Source of the DNA: Exiguobacterium chiriqhucha RW-2
Lineage (GTDB): Bacteria; Bacillota; Bacilli; Exiguobacteriales; Exiguobacteriaceae
Assembly (NCBI RefSeq): GCF_000416965.1
Contig: NZ_ATCL01000022.1
Coordinates: 248,001-312,000 of the forward strand
Direction: 5' to 3'
Length of the DNA stretch: 64,000 nt
Below the pieces are notes generated by a model. It saw only the letters and a list, made by a program, of their open reading frames with translations. It searched no databases and was not told where the DNA came from. How positions within the stretch are numbered: position 1 is the first letter of the stretch; each line of letters begins with the position of its first letter. A program made the translations under genes and the position numbers. This document shows positions 50,839 to 59,007 of this stretch, in pieces.

Positions 50839-52518
50839 TCAGGTCGTTAAGAAATTATAATGGGCGACGCGGTTGCGACCGGCGTATTTCCCGCCGACGT
50901 AGAGCGCGCGGTCGGCGTTACGAATCGTATCGTCAAGACGTTTGTCGCCGAACGACTGAATCGTATCGACACCGATTGAAGCGGTGACGGGTATATCGAT
51001 TCCGTCGACGTGGAACGGTTTGTTCTCGATTTGTTGGCGGATGCGCTCGGCGATCTCGACGGCGGCCTCAACATCACAACGGTTTAAGAGCAAGATGAAC
51101 TCTTCACCGCCGTAACGGGCGGCAAAGTCTTCGGTGCGGAGCACTTGACGAATGCGGCGACCGAATTCTTGGAGCACACTGTCTCCGACTTGGTGACCGT
51201 GCGTGTCATTGATTTTTTTGAAGAAGTCGATATCGAGCATCGCGACGGAAATCGGATACATCGAGCCGTCCGAGATCTGTTGAATCCCGTATTCATAAAA
51301 AGCCCGCGCATTGGCAAGCAGCGTCAAGCTGTCCGTCCGGCTCTCGGTATAGAGGCGGTCGCGTTCATGACAACGACTGATCGTCCGATTGAACGACTTG
51401 AGCAGTTTGACAATCTCGCGTTGAATGATGGGCGGATAGCCATAGACGTGCTCGCCCGTCATCACAATCCACGTGCGGATTCCTTCGATTTCCTCGGAAC
51501 GGACCGAGATGAAGCTATGATAGTCTTCATTAAATTCGTTCGACAGCGGGGCGTCCCATTCGAAGCGCATCTCGTACTCGACCGAGGCTTCGTTCGGATA
51601 GGTTGCATCGAGTAATTCAAAGACGACATGGCGATCGATCGGCTGGCGCGTCTTCAAATCAAAGTAAAGTGTGCGATCAAACAGTTTGAACTCGACGTAC
51701 CCTTCATCGTACTCGTTGAGTCGCTCACATTGACTGAGGAACACTTCGATGGCTTGTGCCTCGCTTTGCGATAGCGATACGGCTTCTTTTGCTTCATCAT
51801 ATTGTTCAATCAACGATTTGAAGGCGTCTTGTCGACCTTTTTGAATGATGAGTCGCTTAATAAAGAACGTGAGTGCGGCGGCGATACTGCTGACGACGAG
51901 CAAGTTCGTCTCTCGGAAGAGCGAGGCCGCCAAAATGAAGACGAGACTGACGATATACGTGTAAAACGCGATGCTTAAAAAGTCGCGGACCGGGATGTCG
52001 ACGCGGAACCACCAGCCGACTTGATACTTTTGGACGACCGTGTTTAAAATGATGGCAATAATCAAACCGGCAAGCGGAAGGAACGAGTCTTGGGAATAGA
52101 ATCCGAGACCGGTCACACCACCAAGTGCCAAGTAGACACTGGCCGGGATGGCGATTTCCAAAAATGATGTGATGGCATTCCACGGATACGTAAAACGGAA
52201 CCGTCGAAGCGCGACGCGCGGTTTCAAGTTGACGAACTGGAAGACGAGTAGTCCAATCTGATTGACGAACAGCGCTGTCTCAAAATCAAAGAATAAAAAA
52301 ATAATTAAGACGATACTTTCTGAAAAGGTAAAGTAGACGCCTTTCCGTTCAATGGAGTCCATTTGAAAAATAATGACGAGCAACGCGATCAAGATGAACG
52401 GTAACGGCTCGATGGCCGGCATGTTCAATACGCCTGTAGCGAACAAGATGAGCGTCAAACCGAATAGCATACTCCAAATACTCCAACCAAGGACGGACAT
52501 CTTGCGGAAATGGTTCAT
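50839..52518 (-). CDS. membrane diguanylate cyclase (GGDEF)
   Basis: 559 residues. About six to eight N-terminal helices (to about residue 220), a coiled linker and unknown regulatory region (230-380), then the GGDEF domain: DIDFFKKINDTHGHQVGD and active-site RYGGEEF. An I-site RTED lies five residues before GGEEF, so product inhibition is likely. Predicted to make c-di-GMP. YajQ at 55234 may be a binding effector. No EAL domain. GAGGGAA upstream of the ATG. Confidence 0.92.
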   Translation of the reverse strand: MNHFRKMSVLGWSIWSMLFGLTLILFATGVLNMPAIEPLPFILIALLVIIFQMDSIERKGVYFTFSESIVLIIFLFFDFETALFVNQIGLLVFQFVNLKPRVALRRFRFTYPWNAITSFLEIAIPASVYLALGGVTGLGFYSQDSFLPLAGLIIAIILNTVVQKYQVGWWFRVDIPVRDFLSIAFYTYIVSLVFILAASLFRETNLLVVSSIAAALTFFIKRLIIQKGRQDAFKSLIEQYDEAKEAVSLSQSEAQAIEVFLSQCERLNEYDEGYVEFKLFDRTLYFDLKTRQPIDRHVVFELLDATYPNEASVEYEMRFEWDAPLSNEFNEDYHSFISVRSEEIEGIRTWIVMTGEHVYGYPPIIQREIVKLLKSFNRTISRCHERDRLYTESRTDSLTLLANARAFYEYGIQQISDGSMYPISVAMLDIDFFKKINDTHGHQVGDSVLQEFGRRIRQVLRTEDFAARYGGEEFILLLNRCDVEAAVEIAERIRQQIENKPFHVDGIDIPVTASIGVDTIQSFGDKRLDDTIRNADRALYVGGKYAGRNRVAHYNFLTT

Positions 52519-52619
52519 GGTTCCCTCCTATGTGGGAAAAATTCAATTATGTATGGTAGGAGATTCGGCACAATCACGCCTGAGTCCTGCCTATCCATCA
52601 TAATGGCGGAATTCTAGCA

Positions 52620-52648
52620 TTGAGTCTATATGAAATATCCTCTATAAT
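52620..52648 (+). promoter_or_regulatory. sigma-A promoter of the Arg T-box transcript
   Basis: TTGAGT, 17-base spacer, TATAAT. Confidence 0.75.
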
Positions 52649-52654
52649 GAAATT

Positions 52655-52910
52655 GCTTTTCAACCACATAGACGAAAGTCGATGAAAAAGAGAGTAACGA
52701 TCGTTCCGTCAACAAAGCGACCTAGGGATTGGTGAGAGCCTAGGCTGACAAACATCGCGAAACGCACTTTTGAGATGCTATCCGAACTTGAGTAGGCGTA
52801 GCCGGGGGACCCCCGTTATCACCGATAAAGCGGTCTGCGTCAAGCAGGCAAGAAGAGTGGTACCGCGGGCCATCCCGTCTCTTTGCATCTGTGCAAAGGG
52901 CGTTTTTTTT
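52655..52910 (+). ncRNA. T-box leader, arginine specifier (CGC)
   Basis: Stem I loop E strand AGAGAGTAAC; specifier loop 3' side CGCGAAACGCA, where GAA-A-CGC-A gives the triplet CGC (Arg) followed by A. Lower stem AAAAG/CTTTT; upper stem CGAT/ATCG. T-box AGAGTGGTACCGCGG at 52854-52868, terminator GTCTCTTTGCA/TGCAAAGGGCG with a T-run at 52872-52910. It lies directly before argS, as expected. Confidence 0.93.
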
Positions 52911-52937
52911 ATGAACAAATGATAAGGAGGAATTAGA

Positions 52938-54620
52938 ATGAGTTATGAACGCAAATATGCGGAAGCCTTGTCCCGTGTCATCGGGGACGAGTTGACGCTC
53001 GACCAGATTGAAGCATTGATTGAAAAACCGAAACATGAGGCACACGGGGACCTTGCTTTCCCGTGTTTCCAACTTGCGAAAGCCTATCGTAAAGCACCGG
53101 TCATGATCGCGACGGATATCGCGAACGACTTGAACGACGAGTTGTTCACGAAAGTCGAGGCGGCCGGCCCGTATGTGAACGTCTTCTTGAGCCGTGACGT
53201 CGTCTCACAAGAAATCATCAACACGGTGCTCGATGAACAAGCGGACTATGCGACGCATGCGACACGCAACGAGACAATCGTCACCGATTTCTCGTCACCG
53301 AACATCGCCAAACCGTTCTCGATGGGACACCTTCGTTCAACGGTGATCGGGAATGCCATCAACCAAATCGCCCGTAAAAACGGCTATGACGTCGTCGGCA
53401 TCAACCACCTCGGGGATTGGGGCACACAGTTCGGTAAACTGATGGTCGCCTATAAAAAATGGGGCGACGAGGAAGCGGTCCGGGCACATCCGATTGCTGA
53501 GCTCTTGAAGCTTTACGTCCATTTCCACGAAGAAGCGAAGACACAACCGGAACTTGAGGACGAAGGCCGTGCGTGGTTCAAGAAACTCGAAGACGGCAAC
53601 GAGGAAGCGACTGAGCTTTGGACGTGGTTCCGCGAAGAATCACTCAAAGAGTTCCAAAAAGTATATGACCTCCTCGGTGTCGAATTCGACAGCTTTAACG
53701 GGGAAGCGTTCTATAACGACAAGATGGACCGCGTCGTCGCCATGCTCGAAGAGAAAAACCTTCTCGTCGAAAGTGAAGGGGCGATGGTCGTCTCACTCGA
53801 GGACGAGAACTTGCCACCATGCTTGATTAAAAAGAAAGACGGCGCGACGCTTTATGCGACACGCGACTTGGCAGCTGCCGTCTATCGTCATGAGACGTAC
53901 AACTTCGTCCAGGCGAACTACGTCGTCGGCGGCGAGCAGGCGCTTCACTTCAAACAACTGTTCTCAGTCCTGCGCAAGCTCGGCTATGACTTCGTCGATG
54001 GCATGCATCACGTGCCGTTCGGCTTGATTTTGCAAGAAGGGAAGAAGATGTCGACACGTAAAGGTCGCATCGTCTTGCTCGAGGAAGTGCTCAAAGAAGC
54101 AATCGAGAAAGCACAAGCGAACATCGCTCAGAAGAACCCGGAACTTGCGAACGCGGACGACGTGGCACGCATGGTCGGTGTCGGCGCGGTCATCTTCCAC
54201 GATTTGAAGAATGAACGCATCAACAACATCGAGTTCGACCTCGATAGCATGCTCAAATTCGAAGGCGAGACGGGCCCGTACGTGCAGTACACGAACGCGC
54301 GTGCGAACTCGCTCCTTCGTAAAGGCAACTATGACGGCTCGACGTTCACTGGCGCAAACGACGACCACACGTGGGGCGTCGTGACGATGCTCAACGCGTT
54401 CCCACACGTCATCACACGTGCCCACGAACGCCGCGAACCATCGATCATTAGCCGTTACGTGCTCGATTTGGCGCAAGCGTTCAACAAGTATTACGGTCAT
54501 GTCCGTGTCCTTGAAGAAGATGCAGGCAAACAATCACGTCTCGCCCTCGTCAAAGCGGTGACGATCGTATTGACGGAAGGACTCCGTTTGATCGGTGTTC
54601 AAGCTCCAGAAGAAATGTAA
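52938..54620 (+). CDS. argS: arginyl-tRNA synthetase
   Basis: 560 residues, class I. The HIGH-type motif is FSMGHLRST, and the KMSKS-type motif KKMSTRKGRI. An N-terminal ArgRS add-on (residues 1-90) and a C-terminal DALR anticodon-binding domain (SRYVLDLAQAFNKYYGHV, TEGLRLIGVQAPEEM) are complete. Charges tRNA-Arg. AAGGAGGAATT precedes the ATG. Codon use is biased, as expected for a highly expressed gene. Under the Arg T-box. Confidence 0.97.
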   Translation: MSYERKYAEALSRVIGDELTLDQIEALIEKPKHEAHGDLAFPCFQLAKAYRKAPVMIATDIANDLNDELFTKVEAAGPYVNVFLSRDVVSQEIINTVLDEQADYATHATRNETIVTDFSSPNIAKPFSMGHLRSTVIGNAINQIARKNGYDVVGINHLGDWGTQFGKLMVAYKKWGDEEAVRAHPIAELLKLYVHFHEEAKTQPELEDEGRAWFKKLEDGNEEATELWTWFREESLKEFQKVYDLLGVEFDSFNGEAFYNDKMDRVVAMLEEKNLLVESEGAMVVSLEDENLPPCLIKKKDGATLYATRDLAAAVYRHETYNFVQANYVVGGEQALHFKQLFSVLRKLGYDFVDGMHHVPFGLILQEGKKMSTRKGRIVLLEEVLKEAIEKAQANIAQKNPELANADDVARMVGVGAVIFHDLKNERINNIEFDLDSMLKFEGETGPYVQYTNARANSLLRKGNYDGSTFTGANDDHTWGVVTMLNAFPHVITRAHERREPSIISRYVLDLAQAFNKYYGHVRVLEEDAGKQSRLALVKAVTIVLTEGLRLIGVQAPEEM

Positions 54621-54626
54621 GGACGA

Positions 54627-54658
54627 CAAAAGGGACCCGTTTCGTGGGGTCCCTTCTC
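54627..54658. terminator. hairpin terminator between convergent genes
   Basis: AAGGGACCC/GGGTCCCTT stem with TCTCTT and A-run flanks. Confidence 0.75.
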
Positions 54659-55237
54659 TTATGCTTTCATCCGCGTGACGGTCCGAGTTTTCGTGTCATA
54701 CAGACACCACTCCCGGTCGAAGATGACGGCGCCGACGTTGATGACGTAACGTTTTTTCTTTAGGACGAACGGCTGTCCGATTTCCCAGGGAATCGAGCGG
54801 CCTTTCCGGTAAATCCCCGGAATATGGCTGTGTCCGATAAAGACGAGCGGATACTTCCCTTTCTCGACAAGCGGTTCCCAGTCCGGACTCCATTTTACTT
54901 GGTGTCCATGCAAGAATAGCGCCTCATCGAGCGTCGTCTGCTCCGGTAATAAGGCGATTCGTGTCTTGACCGGATGCGACACCACGAGCACTTCGTCAAT
55001 CCGCTCTTCTTGATTGCCGCGCAGACTTGGGAAGGTGAGGAGCGCCTCGTAGTCAGGGTCGTACGTCACGACATCGGACACTTCATGGAAGCGCTCGTTG
55101 CGCCGTTTCTTACCGATATGACACTCGTACAGATCGCCGAGGCAAAGGATGTGCTCCGTCTCGCGGCGGACCGACTCGAGCACGGCTTTCAAATCATCAA
55201 ACGAACCATGTGGGTCACTGATGATGGCGAGTTTCAT
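54659..55237 (-). CDS. metallophosphoesterase
   Basis: 192 residues of the calcineurin-like family. Metal ligands: [10 protein letters not shown] (D-x-H), [16 protein letters not shown] (GNxE), LHGHQ and IGHSHIPG. Resembles YfcE/MPE-type phosphodiesterases; substrate unknown. Overlaps yajQ start/stop by 4 bases (ATGA), indicating coupled translation. A role in cyclic-dinucleotide turnover is possible only by context. Confidence 0.85.
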   Translation of the reverse strand: MKLAIISDPHGSFDDLKAVLESVRRETEHILCLGDLYECHIGKKRRNERFHEVSDVVTYDPDYEALLTFPSLRGNQEERIDEVLVVSHPVKTRIALLPEQTTLDEALFLHGHQVKWSPDWEPLVEKGKYPLVFIGHSHIPGIYRKGRSIPWEIGQPFVLKKKRYVINVGAVIFDREWCLYDTKTRTVTRMKA

Positions 55238-55725
55238 CGGTAGTTTGTGAATTGGGCATCGACGGACAATTCGAGCTCACGGACGAGCTGCATGACGGCT
55301 TGAAGGTCATCGCGCGACTTGGCTGTCACACGGATTTGATCGTCTTGAATTTGTGACTTCACTTTCAGTTTTGATTCTTTGATGGCGTTGTTAATTTTTT
55401 TCGCATCGTCTTTATCGATACCGCTCTTCAATTTGACGCGTTGACGCACTGTGCCGCCGAGCGCACGTTCCACTTTTTGATAATCAAGGTTTTTCGTCGG
55501 TACGCCACGTTTAATCAATTTCGTGATCATGACGTCTTTCAATTGCTCGAGTTTATAGTCGTCATCTGAGACGAGGACGAGGTCGCCGTTATCAAGTGAC
55601 ATCTCACTCTTCGAACCTTTAAAGTCGTAACGGTTCAAAATTTCTTTCTCGGCGATTTGAATCGCGTTCTTCACTTCTTCGAGGTTCATTTCTGACACAA
55701 TATCAAAAGAATTGTCTTTTGCCAT
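55234..55725 (-). CDS. yajQ: YajQ-family nucleotide-binding protein
   Basis: 163 residues. Conserved start [22 protein letters not shown] and RYDFKGSK; full-length YajQ domain of two ferredoxin-like repeats. Xanthomonas YajQ binds c-di-GMP, but other members bind GTP, ATP or RNA, so the ligand here is open. Cotranscribed with the phosphoesterase downstream. Divergent from the pullulanase. Confidence 0.9.
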   Translation of the reverse strand: MAKDNSFDIVSEMNLEEVKNAIQIAEKEILNRYDFKGSKSEMSLDNGDLVLVSDDDYKLEQLKDVMITKLIKRGVPTKNLDYQKVERALGGTVRQRVKLKSGIDKDDAKKINNAIKESKLKVKSQIQDDQIRVTAKSRDDLQAVMQLVRELELSVDAQFTNYR

Positions 55726-55795
55726 GTTTCATCCATCCTTTACAAGGGTTTTGTTATAATGATAGCAGATTTGAAGTAGTGAAGGAGTGAAAGAG

Positions 55796-57790
55796 ATGGA
55801 ACATACTATCGATCAACAGACAAATGTAGATTTAGACCATATGGCATATCACGGCAAAGACCTCGGGGTGACGTTTAAAAGTGACCTCATCCGGTTGCGG
55901 GTCTGGTCACCGGTTGCCGAAGAGATGACGGTAAAACTATACCGGACACCGCGAGCGCGGAAGTTCGAACGGTTGTCGTTAGAACGGGCCGAGAAAGGGA
56001 CGTGGGTCATCGAACTCGATCGTGCTTTGTTTGAAGGTCAGTTTTATGTGTTCGAGGCGGTCGTAGCTGGGAAGCGTATCGAATCGCTCGACCCGTATGC
56101 AAAAGTCGTCGGGGTCAATGGGAAGCGCGGGTGTCTGCTCGACCCATCTACGCTCAACCCAGACCATTGGGTCAAAGAACGTCCGCTCTTCCACTCGTCA
56201 CAAGAAGCGGTCATCTATGAAGCGCACGTCCGTGATTTGACGAGTCATCCGGACAGTGGTGTCATGCATCGCGGGAAATTCCTCGGGATGACCGAAGTCG
56301 GAACGAAGACACCGACGGGTTATCCGACGGGTCTCGACTATATTACCGGGCTCGGCGTCACGCATCTCCAACTCATGCCGTTCTTCGATTACGGTTCAGT
56401 GAATGAGTCACGCGAGAGTGAGGCGAATTATAATTGGGGCTATGACCCGGTCCACTATTTTGCCGTCGAAGGCTCATACGCCTCCTCAGCGGATGATCCG
56501 GCCGCTCGCATCATCGAGTTGAAAGCGATGATTCAAGCACTTCACGATCGTGGCATGCGTGTCATCATGGACGTCGTGTTCAACCATACGTATGATGCAT
56601 TGACGACGCCGCTCGGACAGTTCGTACCGGACTACTATTACCGCTTGAACGAGGACGGTACGCTCGCCGACGGTTCGGCGTGCGGGAACGATACGGCGTC
56701 CGAACGGGCGATGATGCGCAAATTGATCGTCGAATGTGTGTCGTATTGGGCGAAAGAGTTCATGATTGATGGCTTCCGCTTCGATTTGATGGGACTCCAT
56801 GACGTCAAGACGATGAACCAGGTCCGCAGGGCGCTCGATCGCGTCGACCCATCGATTCTCGTGACCGGAGAAGGCTGGGATCTCGACACGCCGCTTCCGG
56901 TCCGGAAAAAAGCGAACCAACATAACGCCCACAAGATGCCGCGCATCGCCCAGTTCAACGACGCGATTCGCGACGGTGTCCGTGGGGATGTGTTCATCGA
57001 AGACTTGCCAGGTTGGATCAGCGGCAACGCGGATATGACGGCGGACGTCAAACGTGGGATTGCCGGTGCAGTCACGAGCCAAAGCTTTGCTGACGAACCG
57101 AACCAAGTCGTGAACTATGTCGAGTGCCATGACAACTTGACGCTTTGGGACAAACTGGCCGTTACGAATCCGGACGACGATGAGACGACACGCCGCCGCC
57201 GGCATCGTCTCGCGACATCGATTGTGTTGCTCAGTCAAGGCATCCCGTTCCTGCATAGCGGTCAAGAGTTCTTCCGCACGAAAGATGGGGACGAGAACAG
57301 CTTCAATTCGGGGGAGGTCGTCAACCGTTTGGATTGGACGCGGGCCGAGCAAGAGACGCCGAGCGTCGAATATGTGAAGGGCTTGATCAGCCTGCGCAAA
57401 CAATATCCGTTGTTCCGTCTTGAGAACGCGGAACAGATTCGTAAACATTTACGTTTCTTCGATGAAGAAGAGGGCGTCATCGCCTTTGAACTGAGTCGCC
57501 ACGTCGAAGGTTACGTCGAACGCCATCTCGTATACCATAACGGACTCGAAGAAGCGGTCGAGGTGAAACTACCGTCCGGCAAGTTCGAGGTCCATGTCGA
57601 AGATCACACCGTCAATTTGACGGCACCACGTCTCCTCGAGGAGCGGCATGTCACGGTCGCGCCGTTATCGACACTCGTCGTGACGGAACGCCGTCCGGAT
57701 TACAGCAAATATGCGGTCGCCGGTGGAGCTGCCTTGGCTATCCTCGGTCTCTGGTATGTTGCGAAAAAACGGAAACCGAAACAAAAGTAA
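55796..57790 (+). CDS. pulA: type I pullulanase with C-terminal membrane helix
   Basis: 664 residues. Carbohydrate-binding N-terminal beta domain (about 25-115), then GH13 catalytic domain with the pullulanase signature YNWGYDP, FRFDLMGLHD (nucleophile Asp), VTGEGWD (acid Glu) and ECHDNLTLWD. It hydrolyses alpha-1,6 links of glycogen, pullulan or limit dextrins. There is no signal peptide. The last 30 residues contain AVAGGAALAILGLWYVAKKR, a hydrophobic helix plus basic tail, unusual for cytosolic debranching enzymes. No LPxTG. Start ATG 55796 follows AAGGAGTG. Confidence 0.88.
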   Translation: MEHTIDQQTNVDLDHMAYHGKDLGVTFKSDLIRLRVWSPVAEEMTVKLYRTPRARKFERLSLERAEKGTWVIELDRALFEGQFYVFEAVVAGKRIESLDPYAKVVGVNGKRGCLLDPSTLNPDHWVKERPLFHSSQEAVIYEAHVRDLTSHPDSGVMHRGKFLGMTEVGTKTPTGYPTGLDYITGLGVTHLQLMPFFDYGSVNESRESEANYNWGYDPVHYFAVEGSYASSADDPAARIIELKAMIQALHDRGMRVIMDVVFNHTYDALTTPLGQFVPDYYYRLNEDGTLADGSACGNDTASERAMMRKLIVECVSYWAKEFMIDGFRFDLMGLHDVKTMNQVRRALDRVDPSILVTGEGWDLDTPLPVRKKANQHNAHKMPRIAQFNDAIRDGVRGDVFIEDLPGWISGNADMTADVKRGIAGAVTSQSFADEPNQVVNYVECHDNLTLWDKLAVTNPDDDETTRRRRHRLATSIVLLSQGIPFLHSGQEFFRTKDGDENSFNSGEVVNRLDWTRAEQETPSVEYVKGLISLRKQYPLFRLENAEQIRKHLRFFDEEEGVIAFELSRHVEGYVERHLVYHNGLEEAVEVKLPSGKFEVHVEDHTVNLTAPRLLEERHVTVAPLSTLVVTERRPDYSKYAVAGGAALAILGLWYVAKKRKPKQK

Positions 57791-57796
57791 GCGCGA

Positions 57797-57826
57797 AAAA
57801 AGGAGACGTCATTCCGTCTCCTTTTC
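57797..57826. terminator. bidirectional hairpin terminator
   Basis: AAAAGGAGACG/CGTCTCCTTTT stem around the yycC stop, flanked by A- and T-runs. Confidence 0.8.
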
Positions 57827-57973
57827 CTCGTTCGTTTCAGTTTTGGCTGCCTCGAGCTCCATCATCTTTTTGACGATGATGTGTTTTGGCATATGCATGA
57901 GTTCCTCGAGTGGGACGTTTAGCTTTTTGGCAAGCTCAACCGCCGTCTCGGGAGAGAGTTGAAGTGGGCGCAT
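57809..57973 (-). CDS. yycC: YycC-family small protein
   Basis: 54 residues, found by hand. AAGGAGGA lies 7 bases before ATG 57973. Sequence begins MRPLQLSPETAVELAKKLNV and continues through PLEELMHMPKHIIVKKM; this matches the B. subtilis YycC family (about 45-50 residues, function unknown). The C-terminus is glutamate-rich. Divergent from the gene at 58114; a TATACT (58012-58017, - strand) precedes it. Confidence 0.85.
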   Translation of the reverse strand: MRPLQLSPETAVELAKKLNVPLEELMHMPKHIIVKKMMELEAAKTETNEEKETE

Positions 57974-58038
57974 GAGGGTTCCTCCTTTCCAATTACGGGT
58001 ATGCTACTGCCAGTATACAGGAAAAGCGGACAGATGGA

Positions 58039-58061
58039 GAATGTGTTCTGTGAACACATTC
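58039..58061. promoter_or_regulatory. perfect 23-bp inverted repeat between divergent genes
   Basis: GAATGTGTTC-TGT-GAACACATTC: 10-base perfect arms, 3-base centre. Lies between yycC (-) and the gene at 58114 (+), about 33 bp upstream of the yycC -10. Candidate operator. Confidence 0.6.
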
Positions 58062-58113
58062 AAAATCGAAAAATGCGTCGTGCGTTGCTAAGCTGAAACT
58101 AGGAAGTGATCAA

Positions 58114-58905
58114 ATGTACAAACAAGTAGCAGACTATCAATTTCATCAAACGGTTGAATGGTTAGAGCGCGTTGGTGGAGGATGGATGTTGTATTTGGCG
58201 CAAACCGGGTTTCTGTTTTTTGACGAGACGTTCCAAATCCGATGGGAACTCGAGTGGAAATGGGCACCTTGCGCACTATATATTGAACCACATGGTAGAA
58301 GAGCCGTCGCGCTATTTCGAGATTTGCAGACATACGGAGTCATGGATTTGACGAACGGGACGATGGAACGTCACCCAATTCCACGGACGTTCCATGACGA
58401 TTGGTTCAGTAACCTGCACTACTGGTCAGGGGACGATTTGTATTTGTACTCGGCCGAATCAGATATCGTCGCCTTGAACTTGAACGATCACACGTTTCGG
58501 TATAGCCGTTACGAGGAGATCCCGGAGTTCGGGAACATCATCGAACTCGCATATCAATCGACCTATGATTTCGAACGATTCACGGCACCTGGCCTCGTGA
58601 CCTTGTACGATGAACGGAATCAACAGTTCATGGTCGAGGACGTCGAAGCGGGCGCGCGTTGGAAGATTCCATACGGGGGTGACCGTGACTTGGTCATCGT
58701 CGATCAAATGGGTGTGACGACCGCCATCACCTCGATGACATCGTTCCAACTGTTTGAGCGCGATTGTGAAGTGTTCTCATCAGAAGTATGTGCCGAGACC
58801 GAATTGTTGAAAGTCGTCTTATTGGACGAGCCGGGCGACAGACTTGTCGTCCTATCGACGCCGCGTCGCTTCTGCCATAGTTGGCTGCAAGTGTTCGAGC
58901 GTTGA
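58114..58905 (+). CDS. unknown protein, 263 residues
   Basis: Not recognised. Soluble and rich in aromatic residues and beta-strands (VEWLERVGGGWMLYLAQTGF, NLHYWSGDDLYLYSAESDIV, RFTAPGLVTLYDERNQQFMV), which suggests a beta-propeller-like fold; no catalytic motif seen. AGGAAGTGATC precedes the ATG. A perfect inverted repeat sits 53 bases upstream. Monocistronic, ending in a terminator. Confidence 0.65.
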   Translation: MYKQVADYQFHQTVEWLERVGGGWMLYLAQTGFLFFDETFQIRWELEWKWAPCALYIEPHGRRAVALFRDLQTYGVMDLTNGTMERHPIPRTFHDDWFSNLHYWSGDDLYLYSAESDIVALNLNDHTFRYSRYEEIPEFGNIIELAYQSTYDFERFTAPGLVTLYDERNQQFMVEDVEAGARWKIPYGGDRDLVIVDQMGVTTAITSMTSFQLFERDCEVFSSEVCAETELLKVVLLDEPGDRLVVLSTPRRFCHSWLQVFER

Positions 58906-58906
58906 C

Positions 58907-58941
58907 AATCCTGGACCAGGGCATGGTTCAGGATTTTTTTA
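58907..58941 (+). terminator. terminator
   Basis: AATCCTGGACCA/TGGTTCAGGATT imperfect stem, then seven T. Confidence 0.8.
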
Positions 58942-59007
58942 CGAAGGCTTACAGAATCTCGTCTAAAAACGGGAACAGTCTTCTTAGATGGAGAGGAGTG
59001 GACAGGG

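Noticed and set aside
56486-57448. 320-codon open frame on the - strand inside the pullulanase gene
   Set aside because: Antisense shadow of a high-GC coding frame; no ribosome site and His/Arg-rich low-complexity product.
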